Of a DNA stretch of 64,000 nucleotides, positions 53,836-63,178 are shown in pieces. Positions within the stretch are counted from its first letter, which is position 1. Every line of letters starts with the position of its first letter. The notes beneath the pieces are model-generated. The model saw only the letters and a list, made by a program, of their open reading frames with translations, ran no database searches and was not told the DNA's origin. This DNA comes from Saxibacter everestensis (GTDB lineage Bacteria > Actinomycetota > Actinomycetes > Actinomycetales > Brevibacteriaceae). The translations under genes and the position numbers were made by a program. The DNA is taken from assembly GCF_025787225.1 (NCBI RefSeq), contig NZ_CP090958.1, positions 3,520,550 through 3,584,549 of the forward strand. The letters are read 5' to 3'.

Positions 53836-55239
53836 TCAATTGGTCTTCCCTTGAGCCTCGACGGCGGCCTCTACACCCGCGGCCGTGATCGACGGATCCT
53901 TACGCTTGCCCCACGACCATTCGTTAAAGAAGAGGTTGAGCAAGATGGCCAGTACCGCTGCGGCGGTTATACCCGAGTGCAGAACGACCGCGAGCCAGCC
54001 GGGTGCGCTGCTCCAGAAATCGGGAGCGAGTTGGGGGATAATGCCCACTCCCACGGTGACGGCAACGATCACGAGGTTCAGGTTGCCATCAAAGCGGACG
54101 GTGGCAAGACTCCGGATGCCGCTGGCCGCAACCGTGCCGAAGAGTACGATGCCAGCACCACCGAGCACCGGATAAGGGATGGCGGCCACGACGCGGCCCA
54201 CGATCGGCAGCAACCCAAGGAGCAGCATCACGCCTCCGCCGGCTGCCACGGCATACCGACTCCTAATGCCGGTTAGCGCAACGAGACCGACGTTCTGAGC
54301 GAAAGCGCCGAGTGGGAACGTGCCGAAGATCGGTGCAACGGTCGTTGAAATCATGTCAGCCCGGAGGCCAGCGGTGATTCGTTTCGCGTCCACCTTGGCG
54401 CCAATGATCTCGCCGACAGTAATGATCCCTGCGGTTGCAGTCTCGATCATGATGATGAGGCAGACGATGAACATTGACACAATGGCGCCGAAGCTGAACT
54501 CCGGTGCCCCGAATGGCATCAGTCCCGGAACGGCGAAGACCGGCCCATCGCCAACGGTACTAAAGTCAGCCTGTCCCATCACGGCAGCCAGAGCGGTGCC
54601 GATGATAATGCCGAGAAGGATGGACAACCGCGAGATGGCTCCCTGAAAAAGCCTGCTCAGTAGCATGATGACTACGAAGGTGAAGCCTGCCAGCCCGAGA
54701 TTCGACATGCTGCCGAAGTTCTCCGCACCTACTCCACCCTGAATCCAGGTAAGAGCGATGGGCAAGAGCGAGATACCGATAACGATGATGATCGACCCGG
54801 TGACGACCGGCGGAAAAAACCGGATCACCGCACCAAAGAGAGGCGCCACCAAAAATGCTGCAGCCCCAGCAACAATGATGGCCCCAAAGAGGGTTGGCAG
54901 TCCCTGATCTGAAACGATCACCACCATCGTCGACACACTGATGAAGGAGATCCCCTGAACGACAGGAAGGCGCGAGCCGAACTTCCACACCCCTAACGTC
55001 TGGAGCATCGTCGATGCTCCAGAAACGAAGAGGCCCGCAGTGAGCAAAAGTGCGATCTCGCCGGCCGATAGGCCGGCTGCCGTACCGACGATGATCGGAG
55101 GGGCGATAACACCCCCGTACATAGCGAGGATGTGCTGAGTGCCGTATGCGAGCGTCTGCCAGAAGGGGTACTTCTCATCCTCGGGCGCTACGGGACTCGC
55201 GCCAGCTGCTTTTGGACGCCGAAAGATAAATCTTCTCAT
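53836..55239 (-). CDS. NCS2-family urate/xanthine permease
   Basis: A 467-residue membrane protein with about 14 spans. The NCS2 signatures are FWQTLAYGTQHILAMYGG with the QH motif, FGAPEFSFGAIVSMFIVCLI, the conserved Glu in IMIETATAGIITVGEI, and the NxG-type segment FGTFPLGAFAQNVGLVALTG. It imports urate or another oxidised purine for the operon. A promoter and GTGGAAA-N4-TTTCCAC operator lie directly upstream, so it is the first gene of the urate operon. Confidence 0.92.
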   Translation of the reverse strand: MRRFIFRRPKAAGASPVAPEDEKYPFWQTLAYGTQHILAMYGGVIAPPIIVGTAAGLSAGEIALLLTAGLFVSGASTMLQTLGVWKFGSRLPVVQGISFISVSTMVVIVSDQGLPTLFGAIIVAGAAAFLVAPLFGAVIRFFPPVVTGSIIIVIGISLLPIALTWIQGGVGAENFGSMSNLGLAGFTFVVIMLLSRLFQGAISRLSILLGIIIGTALAAVMGQADFSTVGDGPVFAVPGLMPFGAPEFSFGAIVSMFIVCLIIMIETATAGIITVGEIIGAKVDAKRITAGLRADMISTTVAPIFGTFPLGAFAQNVGLVALTGIRSRYAVAAGGGVMLLLGLLPIVGRVVAAIPYPVLGGAGIVLFGTVAASGIRSLATVRFDGNLNLVIVAVTVGVGIIPQLAPDFWSSAPGWLAVVLHSGITAAAVLAILLNLFFNEWSWGKRKDPSITAAGVEAAVEAQGKTN

Positions 55240-55320
55240 CGCTGAATGCCTCTCTCACGTAAGGCCGGTGCCCCCCTTAGATCGGGGCCCTCGACAACAA
55301 GCTCAGAGTGATTTTGCATC

Positions 55321-55338
55321 GTGGAAATTGTTTTCCAC
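55321..55338. promoter_or_regulatory. Candidate operator of the urate operon
   Basis: A perfect inverted repeat GTGGAAA-TTGT-TTTCCAC lies just downstream of the likely -10 of the permease promoter, where a bound repressor would block transcription. It resembles the TGGAA-type boxes bound by allantoin/urate regulators in other bacteria; the binder here is not known. Confidence 0.7.
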
Positions 55339-55347
55339 ACGAGTCAA

Positions 55348-55374
55348 TCTATAGCGACTTATAAGTGATGTCAA
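55348..55374 (-). promoter_or_regulatory. Promoter of the urate operon
   Basis: On the minus strand, TTGACA (55374-55369) and TATAGA (55353-55348) are separated by 15 bases, slightly short but with a consensus -35. They lie upstream of the permease and overlap the palindrome ACTTATAAGT. Confidence 0.6.
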
Positions 55375-55387
55375 CCACATTATAAGT
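55357..55387. promoter_or_regulatory. TTATAAGT pair overlapping the urate promoter
   Basis: ACTTATAAGT (55357-55366) is a perfect palindrome, and TTATAAGT recurs at 55380-55387, 21 bases (two helical turns) further on. This AT-rich pair is a second candidate protein-binding site, perhaps for the neighbouring XRE-cupin regulator. Confidence 0.5.
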
Positions 55388-55463
55388 ACCAGCTATCAAG
55401 ATGCGCGAGCGCTTCGGCCGAATTCAGCGACGATTGGGCCTTACCCTTGAGACGGCGGACCCA

Positions 55464-56093
55464 TTACTCCGCCGGTGTCGAGTGCTGACTTCTCCTGGGG
55501 CCGTGGGACGATGTACTGATCACGAACAGAACCCGGGCTGGCTCCTCGCCGACAAGGGCCCATCGGTCATAGATCCCCGCAGGAAGATGAACGAAGTCGC
55601 CCGCTTCTAGGACGAACCGCGAACCTTCTTTGATCTGAACGACGATTCCCCCCTCCAGTACAAAGAGACCACTCTCCCCCGCGGTCTGATACCAGTCCTC
55701 AATATGCTCCTCCGGAGTGATGGTGTACTCGAGAACGGTCAGCGGAAGTGCATCAGCCAGCAGCAGTGCCCGTATCCCGGCGGTACCCGAGCTCTCGCTA
55801 ATCGGCAATCGTCGCCCTTCACCCGCTCGTACGACGCTTACCTCAGGCTTAGGCGCTGGCAATAGATCACCAGGGGCGATACCCAGCGCTTGCGCAAGGC
55901 GGTACACCGACGTCATAGACGGTGTGCTGATACCCCGCTCGACCTGGCTGAGGAACGGCTGGCTCATACTGGCCCTCGATGCGAGCTCTCGCATGGACAT
56001 TCCAGCTGCCCGCCGTCGCCAGGCAACCTCCCGGCCGATCAATGCACCGGGATCCGGTTCCACTGCCTCGCTCACCACTCTTTTCCACCCCAT
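55464..56093 (-). CDS. XRE-family regulator with C-terminal cupin sensor
   Basis: A 209-residue regulator. The N-terminal HTH_3 domain has AWRRRAAGMSMRELASRASM then QPFLSQVERGISTPSMTSVY and RLAQALGIAPGDLL. The C-terminal cupin reads SGLFVLEGGIVVQIKEGSRF, LEAGDFVHLPAGIYDRWAL with a metal or small-ligand pocket. Such proteins often control amine or purine catabolism. It lies directly upstream of the urate operon on the same strand, so it is the likely local regulator. The start could be ATG 56093 or an upstream ATG at 56114/56117; no clear ribosome site decides this. Confidence 0.85.
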   Translation of the reverse strand: MGWKRVVSEAVEPDPGALIGREVAWRRRAAGMSMRELASRASMSQPFLSQVERGISTPSMTSVYRLAQALGIAPGDLLPAPKPEVSVVRAGEGRRLPISESSGTAGIRALLLADALPLTVLEYTITPEEHIEDWYQTAGESGLFVLEGGIVVQIKEGSRFVLEAGDFVHLPAGIYDRWALVGEEPARVLFVISTSSHGPRRSQHSTPAE

Positions 56094-56644
56094 CACTACG
56101 AGATCGAGCACCATCATGCTCGATGAGAACACAACCAGACAGGACGATCCTGCCCGCGGAGCACCTCTATCTAATCCTTGGACATCTTCCCATTCGCTTC
56201 CCCAACCTTCTTCCCTTCCGAAACAGTCTGAGGAATACAATTGCTCCCGACGCAGGACGCCTCCACACTCGCCGTTCCGGCAAGCGGCCAAATAGGCGGT
56301 TGACAACTAAAGCTTCTGCAACGGGCGAGCGACATTCGAGGAGTCAGGCACTGCAACGCCGTCGCTGACGAACTCATAGGACTATCCTCGCGCATTGTCC
56401 TACAACACTGGACTGACATCATGATGGCTTCCTGTTCTCACCCGCAAACGATCGAACGGGCCTTGATATGAGCCTTTGGCACGGTTCCAGCTGCCTAGCT
56501 GCTGTCCCTGCGTCGATTGCGTTACCGGGTCGGGCCTTGACGCGAGCGAGCGACAAATGCAGCAGCTAACTGGCCGGTAACCTTCGACATCTCACCATGC
56601 GAGCGTAAATCCGGCCTCGGCGCGTCCTAGCGGCAGCATTTGTC

Positions 56645-56693
56645 GGCGAAGTCCGCGGGCAACAGGCGAAGTCCGCGGGCAACAAGCGAAGTC
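56645..56693 (+). repeat. 20-bp tandem repeat
   Basis: Two exact copies of a 20-bp unit starting GGCGAAGTCCGCGGGC lie at 56645-56664 and 56665-56684, followed by a partial third (AGCGAAGTC). Confidence 0.85.
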
Positions 56694-56712
56694 GGGCCCG
56701 GCCCGGCACACG

Positions 56713-56749
56713 AAAAACTCCCCACCGACTTAAAGCCGATGAGGAGTTT
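56713..56749 (-). terminator. Terminator of tRNA-Leu
   Basis: Read on the minus strand, a 15-bp stem with three G-U pairs and a TTTAA loop is followed by a T-run. On the plus strand the same positions would be A-C mismatches, so it acts for the minus-strand tRNA. Confidence 0.85.
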
Positions 56750-56788
56750 CGTTTACCCGCTCAAGGTAGATAGCAACCTACCCTGTTG

Positions 56789-56872
56789 TGCGCGAGGGGG
56801 GACTTGAACCCCCACGCCCTTTCGAGCACTGGCACCTGAAGCCAGCGCGTCTGCCAATTCCGCCACTCGCGC
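56789..56872 (-). tRNA. tRNA-Leu (anticodon CAG)
   Basis: An 84-base class II tRNA. The acceptor stem is GCGCGAG paired with CTCGCGC, with discriminator A. The D-arm follows, then an anticodon stem CTGGC/GCCAG with loop reading TTCAGGT (anticodon CAG, decoding CUG). A long variable arm follows (TGCTCGAAAGGGCGT), and the T-arm is GGGGG-TTCAAGT-CCCCC. CCA is not encoded. Its place next to fhaA is conserved in actinobacteria. Confidence 0.97.
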
Positions 56873-57213
56873 GAGCAGATTGAACATTAGCATCTTTCGG
56901 GGTGGAGTAGAAAATCGGCGCATCACCGTGCGGTCTTAGGTCACATCGGCCCTGACGAGCGAAGCAATACAAGCAGCAGCAAAGCTGCGTTTAGGGCCTC
57001 GCCTGCCGTGATCCACGCCTCATCCGCGACCACAATTTCGCCCGATTCTGGCGGTCGCTGCGGGATTTCTCAGCCTTGCCAAGTAGGGTTTGAAGTTGAT
57101 AGTAGAACTTTCATCCATGAGACTGAAGTTCCGCAGACACAGTCTGGTCGCTGATTGCTGCCGTAAAAGCGTGCAGCACGACCACGGCTATCCGCTTGGG
57201 AAGGAGGCGAACC
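56873..57213. other. Leader region of the fhaA operon
   Basis: This 340-base gap lies between tRNA-Leu and fhaA, which are divergent. It should hold both promoters. No gene is supported; the last bases give the strong ribosome site AAGGAGG. A clear -35/-10 pair cannot be assigned by eye. Confidence 0.6.
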
Positions 57214-58116
57214 ATGGGCGTACTAGATCGCTTTGAGAAGGGCATCGAGCGTGCAGTCAATGGCGCCTTTGCCAAAGCCTTCCGTTCCGAAGTTCAGCCT
57301 GTCGAGCTCGCCGGTGCCCTTCGCCGCGAGACCGATTCCCGAGCGGCCGTCGTCTCCCGGGGCAGGACGCTGACCGCCAACTCTTTCACGATCGAACTTT
57401 CCCAGAACGACTTCGACCGGTTCCAGGATCTATCCGACGCGCTTTCCGGCGAACTCCGACAGGTCGTGGGCGAGCACGCCGCAAGCCAGGGCTACAGTTT
57501 CGTCGGCCCGGTCACCGTGCACTTCGAAGAGGTCGGCGACCTCGACACCGGCATGTACCGGGTGCGCTCGACAACTCAGCGCCCCGATGGTTCCTCCGCG
57601 GCCCAGCCCGCCAATCGCGGCGGCTACGATCCGCAATCCCGATCGCACCCGATCATTCCGGATCCACACGGACAGCAAAGCCACTCCGGCGCAGCAGCCG
57701 CCGGGGCGGGCGCTTATGCCGCCGGCCGGCAACGTCCCGGCAACCCGGTGCGCCGCGGCGTCACACCCCCTGGCACCGGATACCCGGGTGGCACCCCGGC
57801 TCCTGCCACGACACATCAGGCGACGCCACAGGCTGCCGTCGACATTGACGGCGTTCAGCACCCGCTGACCAAATCAATCACCGTTTTTGGCCGCTCCGGC
57901 ACCGACGCCGACATCGTGCTGGACGACCCGGGAGTTTCCCGCAGGCATTTCGAGATTCGGCTCGAAGGCACACATGCCACCGCCGTCGACCTCGGTTCAA
58001 CCAACGGCACATTCATCCATGGCCAGCGGATCACCAAGGTCGCACTGACCGAAGGAACCGTGGTCAGCGCCGGCCGCACCGATGTCGTCTTCACTCTCAA
58101 CGGCACTGCGAAGCCA
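57214..58116 (+). CDS. fhaA: FHA-domain protein FhaA (DUF3662)
   Basis: A 300-residue cytosolic adaptor. The N-terminal DUF3662 domain (1-125) starts MGVLDRFEKGIERAVNGAFA and contains PVELAGALRRETDS. A Pro/Gly/Ala linker (130-205) leads to a C-terminal FHA domain with VFGRSGTDADIVLDDPGVSR, RRHFEIRLEGTHATAVDL and GSTNGTFIHGQRI, the phosphothreonine-binding GRS/SRRH/NGT loops. In mycobacteria FhaA binds phosphorylated MviN to control peptidoglycan export. ATG 57214 follows AAGGAGG. First gene of the signalling operon. The stop is near 58122. Confidence 0.92.
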
Positions 58117-58126
58117 ACGTAAAACT

Positions 58127-58633
58127 ATGGGCGAACTGACCGTAACCGCACTCCGCTTGGGACTTCTTGTCCTGATGTGGGTATTCGTGCTGTCCGTAGC
58201 CGCGGTGCTCCGCCGGGACCTCTTCTCCGCACGAGCCCCCCGCAAACCACGCCCGTCGGCCGAGGCACCGGCAGAGGCGCCCGCACCGCGGAGTCCGCAG
58301 CCGGCACCACCCGCAGCTGCCGCTCCGCCGCACCGCCAATTGCCGCCCAACACGCTAGTCGTCACGGAGGGCTCGCTCAAGGGCGCCGTCGTGGCACTCG
58401 GAACCGTTCCGATCCTGATCGGCCGGGCACCCGAGTGCACCCTCGTTCTCAGCGACGATTTCTCCTCGTCGCGCCATGCCCGGATTTACCCGCAGCACGG
58501 TCAATGGTTCCTTGAGGACCTCGGCTCGACCAACGGCACGACGCTGAACAATACGCCGGTCACGCACAATGTGCCGGTCGCTCCCGGCGTGCCTATCAGG
58601 ATCGGCCAGACCGTCCTGGAGCTTAGGTCTTGA
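58127..58633 (+). CDS. fhaB: FHA-domain membrane protein FhaB
   Basis: A 168-residue protein. One N-terminal span (LGLLVLMWVFVLSVAAVL) is followed by a basic patch and a Pro/Ala-rich linker. The C-terminal FHA domain has PILIGRAPECTLVLSDDFSS, SRHARIYPQHGQWFLEDLGS and STNGTTLNNTPV. FhaB is a phosphothreonine reader for the Pkn kinases, linked to RodA/FtsW-type cell-wall control. ATG 58127 lies close behind fhaA. The stop overlaps the pstP start as TTGA. Confidence 0.92.
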   Translation: MGELTVTALRLGLLVLMWVFVLSVAAVLRRDLFSARAPRKPRPSAEAPAEAPAPRSPQPAPPAAAAPPHRQLPPNTLVVTEGSLKGAVVALGTVPILIGRAPECTLVLSDDFSSSRHARIYPQHGQWFLEDLGSTNGTTLNNTPVTHNVPVAPGVPIRIGQTVLELRS

Positions 58634-60063
58634 GTCCAGAGCAGCAGAATTCGCCGCCACCGGCCCTGAAGTTCGTGGCGCGCTCCCACACGGGTTCGGT
58701 GCGCTCCAACAATCAGGATTCCGGTTACGCCGGCCCAAATCTACTGCTGGTCGCGGACGGCATGGGTGGCCATGCCGGCGGTGATGTCGCCAGCGCGGTC
58801 ACCGTCGCGGAACTTGAACACCTCGACTCCGACGATCACGGCCTTGAGGCACTGGAACACCTTCGGCTGGCCATCCTGGACGCGAACGACCGACTCTCCG
58901 AGCGGGTCGCGGCCCAGCCCGAACTTGCCGGCATGGGCACCACGGTGACGGCGTTGCTTCGCGCGGATGGACGATTCGCGCTGGCGCACATCGGCGATTC
59001 GCGCGCCTACGTGCTGCGCGACGGCGAACTGGCCCAGGTCACCCACGATCACACCTTCGTACAGCTGTTGGTCGACGAGGGACGGATCACACCGGAAGAG
59101 GCAGAACGGCATCCACAACGGTCGGTCGTGATGCGCGTGCTCGGCGATGTCGGATCCTCGCCCGAACTCGACCTGTCTATCCGGGAGGCAAAAGTCGGCG
59201 ACCGCTGGCTGCTGTGCTCGGACGGTCTTTCCGGATTCACCTCGGACGCAAACATCGAAAACGCACTGCATGAGATCGCGGATCTCGGCGCGTGCGCGGA
59301 CCGCCTGGTGGACCTGGCACTGGAAGGCGGCGGCGCGGACAACGTCACCGTCATCCTGGCCGACGTGGTCGCCGATGCAAACGATGCCACCGAGCGGCAC
59401 GAACTTGTTGGTTCAGTGCGGATCAACCCCTCGTACTCCCACCGGGTGCACACCGGCGAGGTACCAGAGACCAAGGCCGCGGCCGGAGCGATCTCCGATC
59501 TCCCGGTCGAGCTCTCTGCCGAAGACGACAGCAGTCATCCCGCCGACGACAAGGACGGCCGGGAATCCGGGTCCGGGAAGGCCGGTCGGCGGGGCAAGAA
59601 GCCGCATGATGACGACGTCGACGATGACGATCTGGCCGACTGGGACGACGAGCATCCGCGCCGTCGACGCTGGTTGCCGCCGCTTGTGATCGGCATCGTG
59701 GTCGCGCTTGCCATCGCGGTTGGCTGGGGTTCCTACGCTTACACCCAAAGCCAGTACTTCGTCGGCAGCCATCAGGGCAAGGTCGCCATCTACCAGGGCG
59801 TCTCCCAGGACCTGGGCCCGATCCGGCTCAGCCACCTGTACGAGGAGCAGGAGGTTTCAGTCACCTCGTTGCCGACGTACTCGCAGCAGCGCGTTTCGCA
59901 GACGATTCCCGCCGATTCGCTCGACGCCGCCCGGCAGGTAGTCGAAAGCCTGAAGAACAATTCCGACAATCCACCGGCACCCGGCCTCGAGGGCCCGACC
60001 GCCACCCCGACAGCGTCGATGACGCCAGGGGAGAGGCCAACCGGGGGGGTGAGGAAACCGTGA
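58630..60063 (+). CDS. pstP: Ser/Thr phosphatase PstP (PP2C family)
   Basis: A 477-residue PPM-type phosphatase that reverses PknA/PknB phosphorylation. The catalytic domain (14-250) has the metal motif LLVADGMGGHAGGDVAS (Asp43), GMGTTVTALL, IGDSRAYVLRDG, SDGLSGFTSD and GGADNVTVI. A 95-residue acidic linker leads to one span (PLVIGIVVALAIAVGWGSYA, 351-370) and an extracellular tail of about 100 residues. The start is TTG 58630, overlapping the fhaB stop by four bases. Confidence 0.95.
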   Translation: MSPEQQNSPPPALKFVARSHTGSVRSNNQDSGYAGPNLLLVADGMGGHAGGDVASAVTVAELEHLDSDDHGLEALEHLRLAILDANDRLSERVAAQPELAGMGTTVTALLRADGRFALAHIGDSRAYVLRDGELAQVTHDHTFVQLLVDEGRITPEEAERHPQRSVVMRVLGDVGSSPELDLSIREAKVGDRWLLCSDGLSGFTSDANIENALHEIADLGACADRLVDLALEGGGADNVTVILADVVADANDATERHELVGSVRINPSYSHRVHTGEVPETKAAAGAISDLPVELSAEDDSSHPADDKDGRESGSGKAGRRGKKPHDDDVDDDDLADWDDEHPRRRRWLPPLVIGIVVALAIAVGWGSYAYTQSQYFVGSHQGKVAIYQGVSQDLGPIRLSHLYEEQEVSVTSLPTYSQQRVSQTIPADSLDAARQVVESLKNNSDNPPAPGLEGPTATPTASMTPGERPTGGVRKP

Positions 60064-61712
60064 TGTCGTCACTAACGAAGAAGCGCAGCACCGCCCGCGA
60101 CCGGGCAAATGAGGCCAGGGCGGATCGCGATTCGCGACCCCGCGGTCCTAAGACCCGCCGCGGCGTCGAGCTCCTGCTCACCTGCATGGCTCTGATCATT
60201 TCGGTCGGGGCTTACGCGCTGGTCGGCATCGGCACCGAAGGCACCGTGCCGGCAAACGTGAGCTACTACGGCGGTTGGCTGATACTGCTCGCCGTCCTGC
60301 TGCATATCGCCGTGCGCTGGAAGGCAAAGTACGCAGATCCAGTCATAGTGCCAATCGCAATCATGCTCAACGGCATCGGCATTGCGATGATTTTCAGGAT
60401 CGACATCGCCAAGGAGCGGTTCGGTTTCGAGGCCACCGCGGCAAAGCAACTGATCTGGATGACGCTCGGCATCGCCGTCGCGATCGGCATCGTGATGTTC
60501 TTGCGCGATCATCGGATGCTTCGCCGCTACACATTCACCTCAGGCCTTGCCGCCATCGTCTTCTTGTTGCTGCCGCTCATTCCCGGCCTTGGTAAGACGA
60601 TCAACGGCGCCAGGATCTGGATCGGCGTCGGCCCGCTCTCGTTCCAGCCGGGTGAGATCGCGAAGATTCTGCTCGCCATCTTCTTTGCCGGCTACCTGGT
60701 CAGCTACCGGGACACCCTGTCACTCGCCGGGCCGAAGTTCCTCGGCCTGCAACTGCCCCGCGCCCGGGACATGGGGCCGATCATGATCGCGTGGCTCGCC
60801 AGCGTCGGCGTGCTCGTTTTCCAGCGCGACCTGGGCACCTCCCTGTTGTTCTTCGGATTGTTCGTCGCGATGCTGTACGTGGCCACCGAACGCAAGAGCT
60901 GGATCATCATCGGCCTGCTGCTGTTCGCCGGCGGTGCGGTGCTTGCCTCTCAACTGTTCACCCACGTCGGGCAGCGGATCGACGGCTGGTTGAACGCTCT
61001 CGATCCCGAGCAGTACAACAAGGAGTTCGGCGGCAGCTACCAGTTGGTCCAGGGCCTGTTCGGCATGGCTCACGGCGGACTCACCGGAACCGGGCTCGGC
61101 CTCGGCCGTCCGGACATCGTGCCGTTCGCCGACTCGGACTTCATCATTCCGTCCCTTGGCGAAGAGCTCGGCCTGGTGGGCCTTTTCGCCATCCTGATGC
61201 TCTACGTTGTGTTCGTCGAACGCGGTTTGCGGATCGCCCTCGGCGTTCGTGACGGTTTCGGCAAGCTGCTCGCGGCAGGCATCTGCTTCACGATCGGCCT
61301 GCAGTGCTTCATTGTGGTCGGCGGCGTCACCCGGCTGATCCCGCTCACCGGTCTGACCACGCCGTTCCTCGCCGCCGGCGGATCGTCGCTGTTGGCCAAC
61401 TGGATCATCGTCGGCCTGCTGCTGAGGATCTCGGACAACGCTCGCCGTCCAGCGGCGGAGTTCGAGACCGGTGTGCTGCGAGTCATCCCGGATGAGGAAC
61501 GCCGTGCCGCGGCAAACCTGGAGGACGATACCGCGCTGAACGACGGCGACACCGATCCCAGGCGCCGCGAGGAATTCAGCGATGCGGAACTGGCCGGCTA
61601 CCAGCACAAGGCAGCACGTTCGCAGGGCGGCCGCACACAGGGTGTGGCCAGGCCGAATCGTCGGGGCGGCAGCTCCGACGATCTACCAACGTCAGGCGGT
61701 GAACGTCCTTGA
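60063..61712 (+). CDS. rodA: Peptidoglycan polymerase RodA (SEDS family)
   Basis: A 549-residue SEDS glycosyltransferase with about 12 spans. Visible motifs are GARIWIGVGPLSFQPGEIAK, FQRDLGTSLLFFGLFVAML, GGSYQLVQGLFGMAHGGLTG with the conserved Asp/Gly region, and FADSDFIIPSLGEELGLVG. TRLIPLTGLTTPFLAAGGSS follows, the usual SEDS terminal block. Both termini are longer than in rod-type proteins and are basic or disordered. It polymerises lipid II with PbpA. ATG 60063 shares one base with the pstP stop; GTG 60060 is an alternative. Confidence 0.95.
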   Translation: MSSLTKKRSTARDRANEARADRDSRPRGPKTRRGVELLLTCMALIISVGAYALVGIGTEGTVPANVSYYGGWLILLAVLLHIAVRWKAKYADPVIVPIAIMLNGIGIAMIFRIDIAKERFGFEATAAKQLIWMTLGIAVAIGIVMFLRDHRMLRRYTFTSGLAAIVFLLLPLIPGLGKTINGARIWIGVGPLSFQPGEIAKILLAIFFAGYLVSYRDTLSLAGPKFLGLQLPRARDMGPIMIAWLASVGVLVFQRDLGTSLLFFGLFVAMLYVATERKSWIIIGLLLFAGGAVLASQLFTHVGQRIDGWLNALDPEQYNKEFGGSYQLVQGLFGMAHGGLTGTGLGLGRPDIVPFADSDFIIPSLGEELGLVGLFAILMLYVVFVERGLRIALGVRDGFGKLLAAGICFTIGLQCFIVVGGVTRLIPLTGLTTPFLAAGGSSLLANWIIVGLLLRISDNARRPAAEFETGVLRVIPDEERRAAANLEDDTALNDGDTDPRRREEFSDAELAGYQHKAARSQGGRTQGVARPNRRGGSSDDLPTSGGERP

Positions 61713-63178
61713 ATAAGCCATTACGTCATCTCGCCGTGGTGACGTTCGTCCTGTTTACCCTGCTGCTGGCGTCGACGACGTACACCCAGTTCATCACCGC
61801 TGACGACCTGCGCAGCAACTCATTCAATTCCCGCACCCTCTACGAGGAGCTGGGACGGGACCGCGGACCGATCCTGGTCGATGGCGAGCCAATCGTGCAG
61901 TCCGTCGCCAGCGACGACAACTACAAGTACCTGCGCACCTATGGCGGCAAGGGCATCGACCCCGAGATGTACTCGGCGATCACCGGGTACTACTCGATCC
62001 TGCAGGGGGCGACCGGCCTGGAAAAGGCCGAGAACGACTTGCTGGCCGGCACCGACGACGCGCTGTTCTACCAAACGATGTCAGACCTGTTCACCGGCGA
62101 ACAGCCGGCTGGCGCGGCGGTCGAACTGACCATCAACGCCAAGGCGCAGAAAGCGGCCTGGGACGCCCTCGGCGGTCAGAAGGGCGCAGCGGTCGCCATT
62201 GATCCTTCGACCGGGCAGATCCTGGCAATGGTCTCCAAGCCCGGCTTCGATCCGAACAAGATCGCGACCCATAACGGCGAGGACTCCAAGGCTGCCTACG
62301 AGGCGCTGAGCACCGACGAGGACAAGCCGTACTTCAACCGCGCCATCGCCGGCAACCTGTATCCGCCGGGTTCGACATTCAAGCTTGTCACCGCTGCCAC
62401 CGCGCTGGAGTCAGGTGACTTCAACACGAATTCCGAGCTGAACGGGTCCGCCGCCCTGGACCTGCCGCAAACGACCTCGGTGATCCGGAACTCCAACAAA
62501 CGGGCCTGCGGGCCCAACGATAAGGTCTCGATGATGCAGGCACTCACTATCTCCTGCAACACCGCGTTCGCCCAGCTCGGCATGGACGTCGGCGCGGACA
62601 AGCTCCGCGAGCAGGCACAGAAGTTCGGCTTCGAGACAGATCTGGACATTCCGTTGAACGTCTCGGAAAGCACTTTTCCTGATGATCCCAATGCCCCGCA
62701 GACGGCGCAGAGCGCGATCGGCCAGTTCGATGTGCGTGCCACGCCATTGCAGATCGCGATGGTGTCCGCGGCAATCGCCAACAATGGCACCCTGATGAAG
62801 CCGAACCTGGTCAAGCAGGTGACTACCCAGAAGTCACTGAGCGTGATCGAGAAGCCGAGCGCCTCGGAGCTGTCCAAGCCGATTTCCGAGGACACGGCCG
62901 CCCAGCTCACCGAGATGATGCAGTCCGTGGTGAATTCCGGCACCGGACGCAGCGCGAAGATTCCCGGTATCGATGTCGCCGGCAAGACCGGCACCTCGCA
63001 GAACGTGGAGGGGGCTGCACCGCACGCCTGGTTCACGTCGTTCGCTCCGGCGAATGACCCAAAGGTCGCGGTGGCGGTCGTCGTCGAAAGTGGCGGTAAT
63101 GCCGGGAGCGACGCATCCGGAGCCCAGGTCGCCGGTCCAGTGGCCACAGCAATTACCAAGGCGGTGTTGAACAAATGA
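61709..63178 (+). CDS. pbpA: Penicillin-binding protein PbpA (class B transpeptidase)
   Basis: A 489-residue bitopic transpeptidase. A short N-tail and one span ([17 protein letters not shown], residues 10-26) are followed by a non-catalytic domain, then the penicillin-binding domain. Its active-site motifs are STFK (222-225), SCN (282-284) and KTGT (426-429). It cross-links peptidoglycan made by RodA. The start is TTG 61709, overlapping the rodA stop as TTGA. The stop overlaps pknA as ATGA. Confidence 0.95.
   Translation: MNKPLRHLAVVTFVLFTLLLASTTYTQFITADDLRSNSFNSRTLYEELGRDRGPILVDGEPIVQSVASDDNYKYLRTYGGKGIDPEMYSAITGYYSILQGATGLEKAENDLLAGTDDALFYQTMSDLFTGEQPAGAAVELTINAKAQKAAWDALGGQKGAAVAIDPSTGQILAMVSKPGFDPNKIATHNGEDSKAAYEALSTDEDKPYFNRAIAGNLYPPGSTFKLVTAATALESGDFNTNSELNGSAALDLPQTTSVIRNSNKRACGPNDKVSMMQALTISCNTAFAQLGMDVGADKLREQAQKFGFETDLDIPLNVSESTFPDDPNAPQTAQSAIGQFDVRATPLQIAMVSAAIANNGTLMKPNLVKQVTTQKSLSVIEKPSASELSKPISEDTAAQLTEMMQSVVNSGTGRSAKIPGIDVAGKTGTSQNVEGAAPHAWFTSFAPANDPKVAVAVVVESGGNAGSDASGAQVAGPVATAITKAVLNK

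Larger units (their letters stand above)
56094..56788. other. Gene-poor stretch between the XRE gene and tRNA-Leu
   Basis: I see no supported gene in about 690 bases. It contains the promoter of the XRE gene, a tandem repeat (56645-56684) and the tRNA terminator (56713-56749). Base composition is less GC-rich than the neighbours in 56090-56420, and short frames there have no conserved look. Confidence 0.6.
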
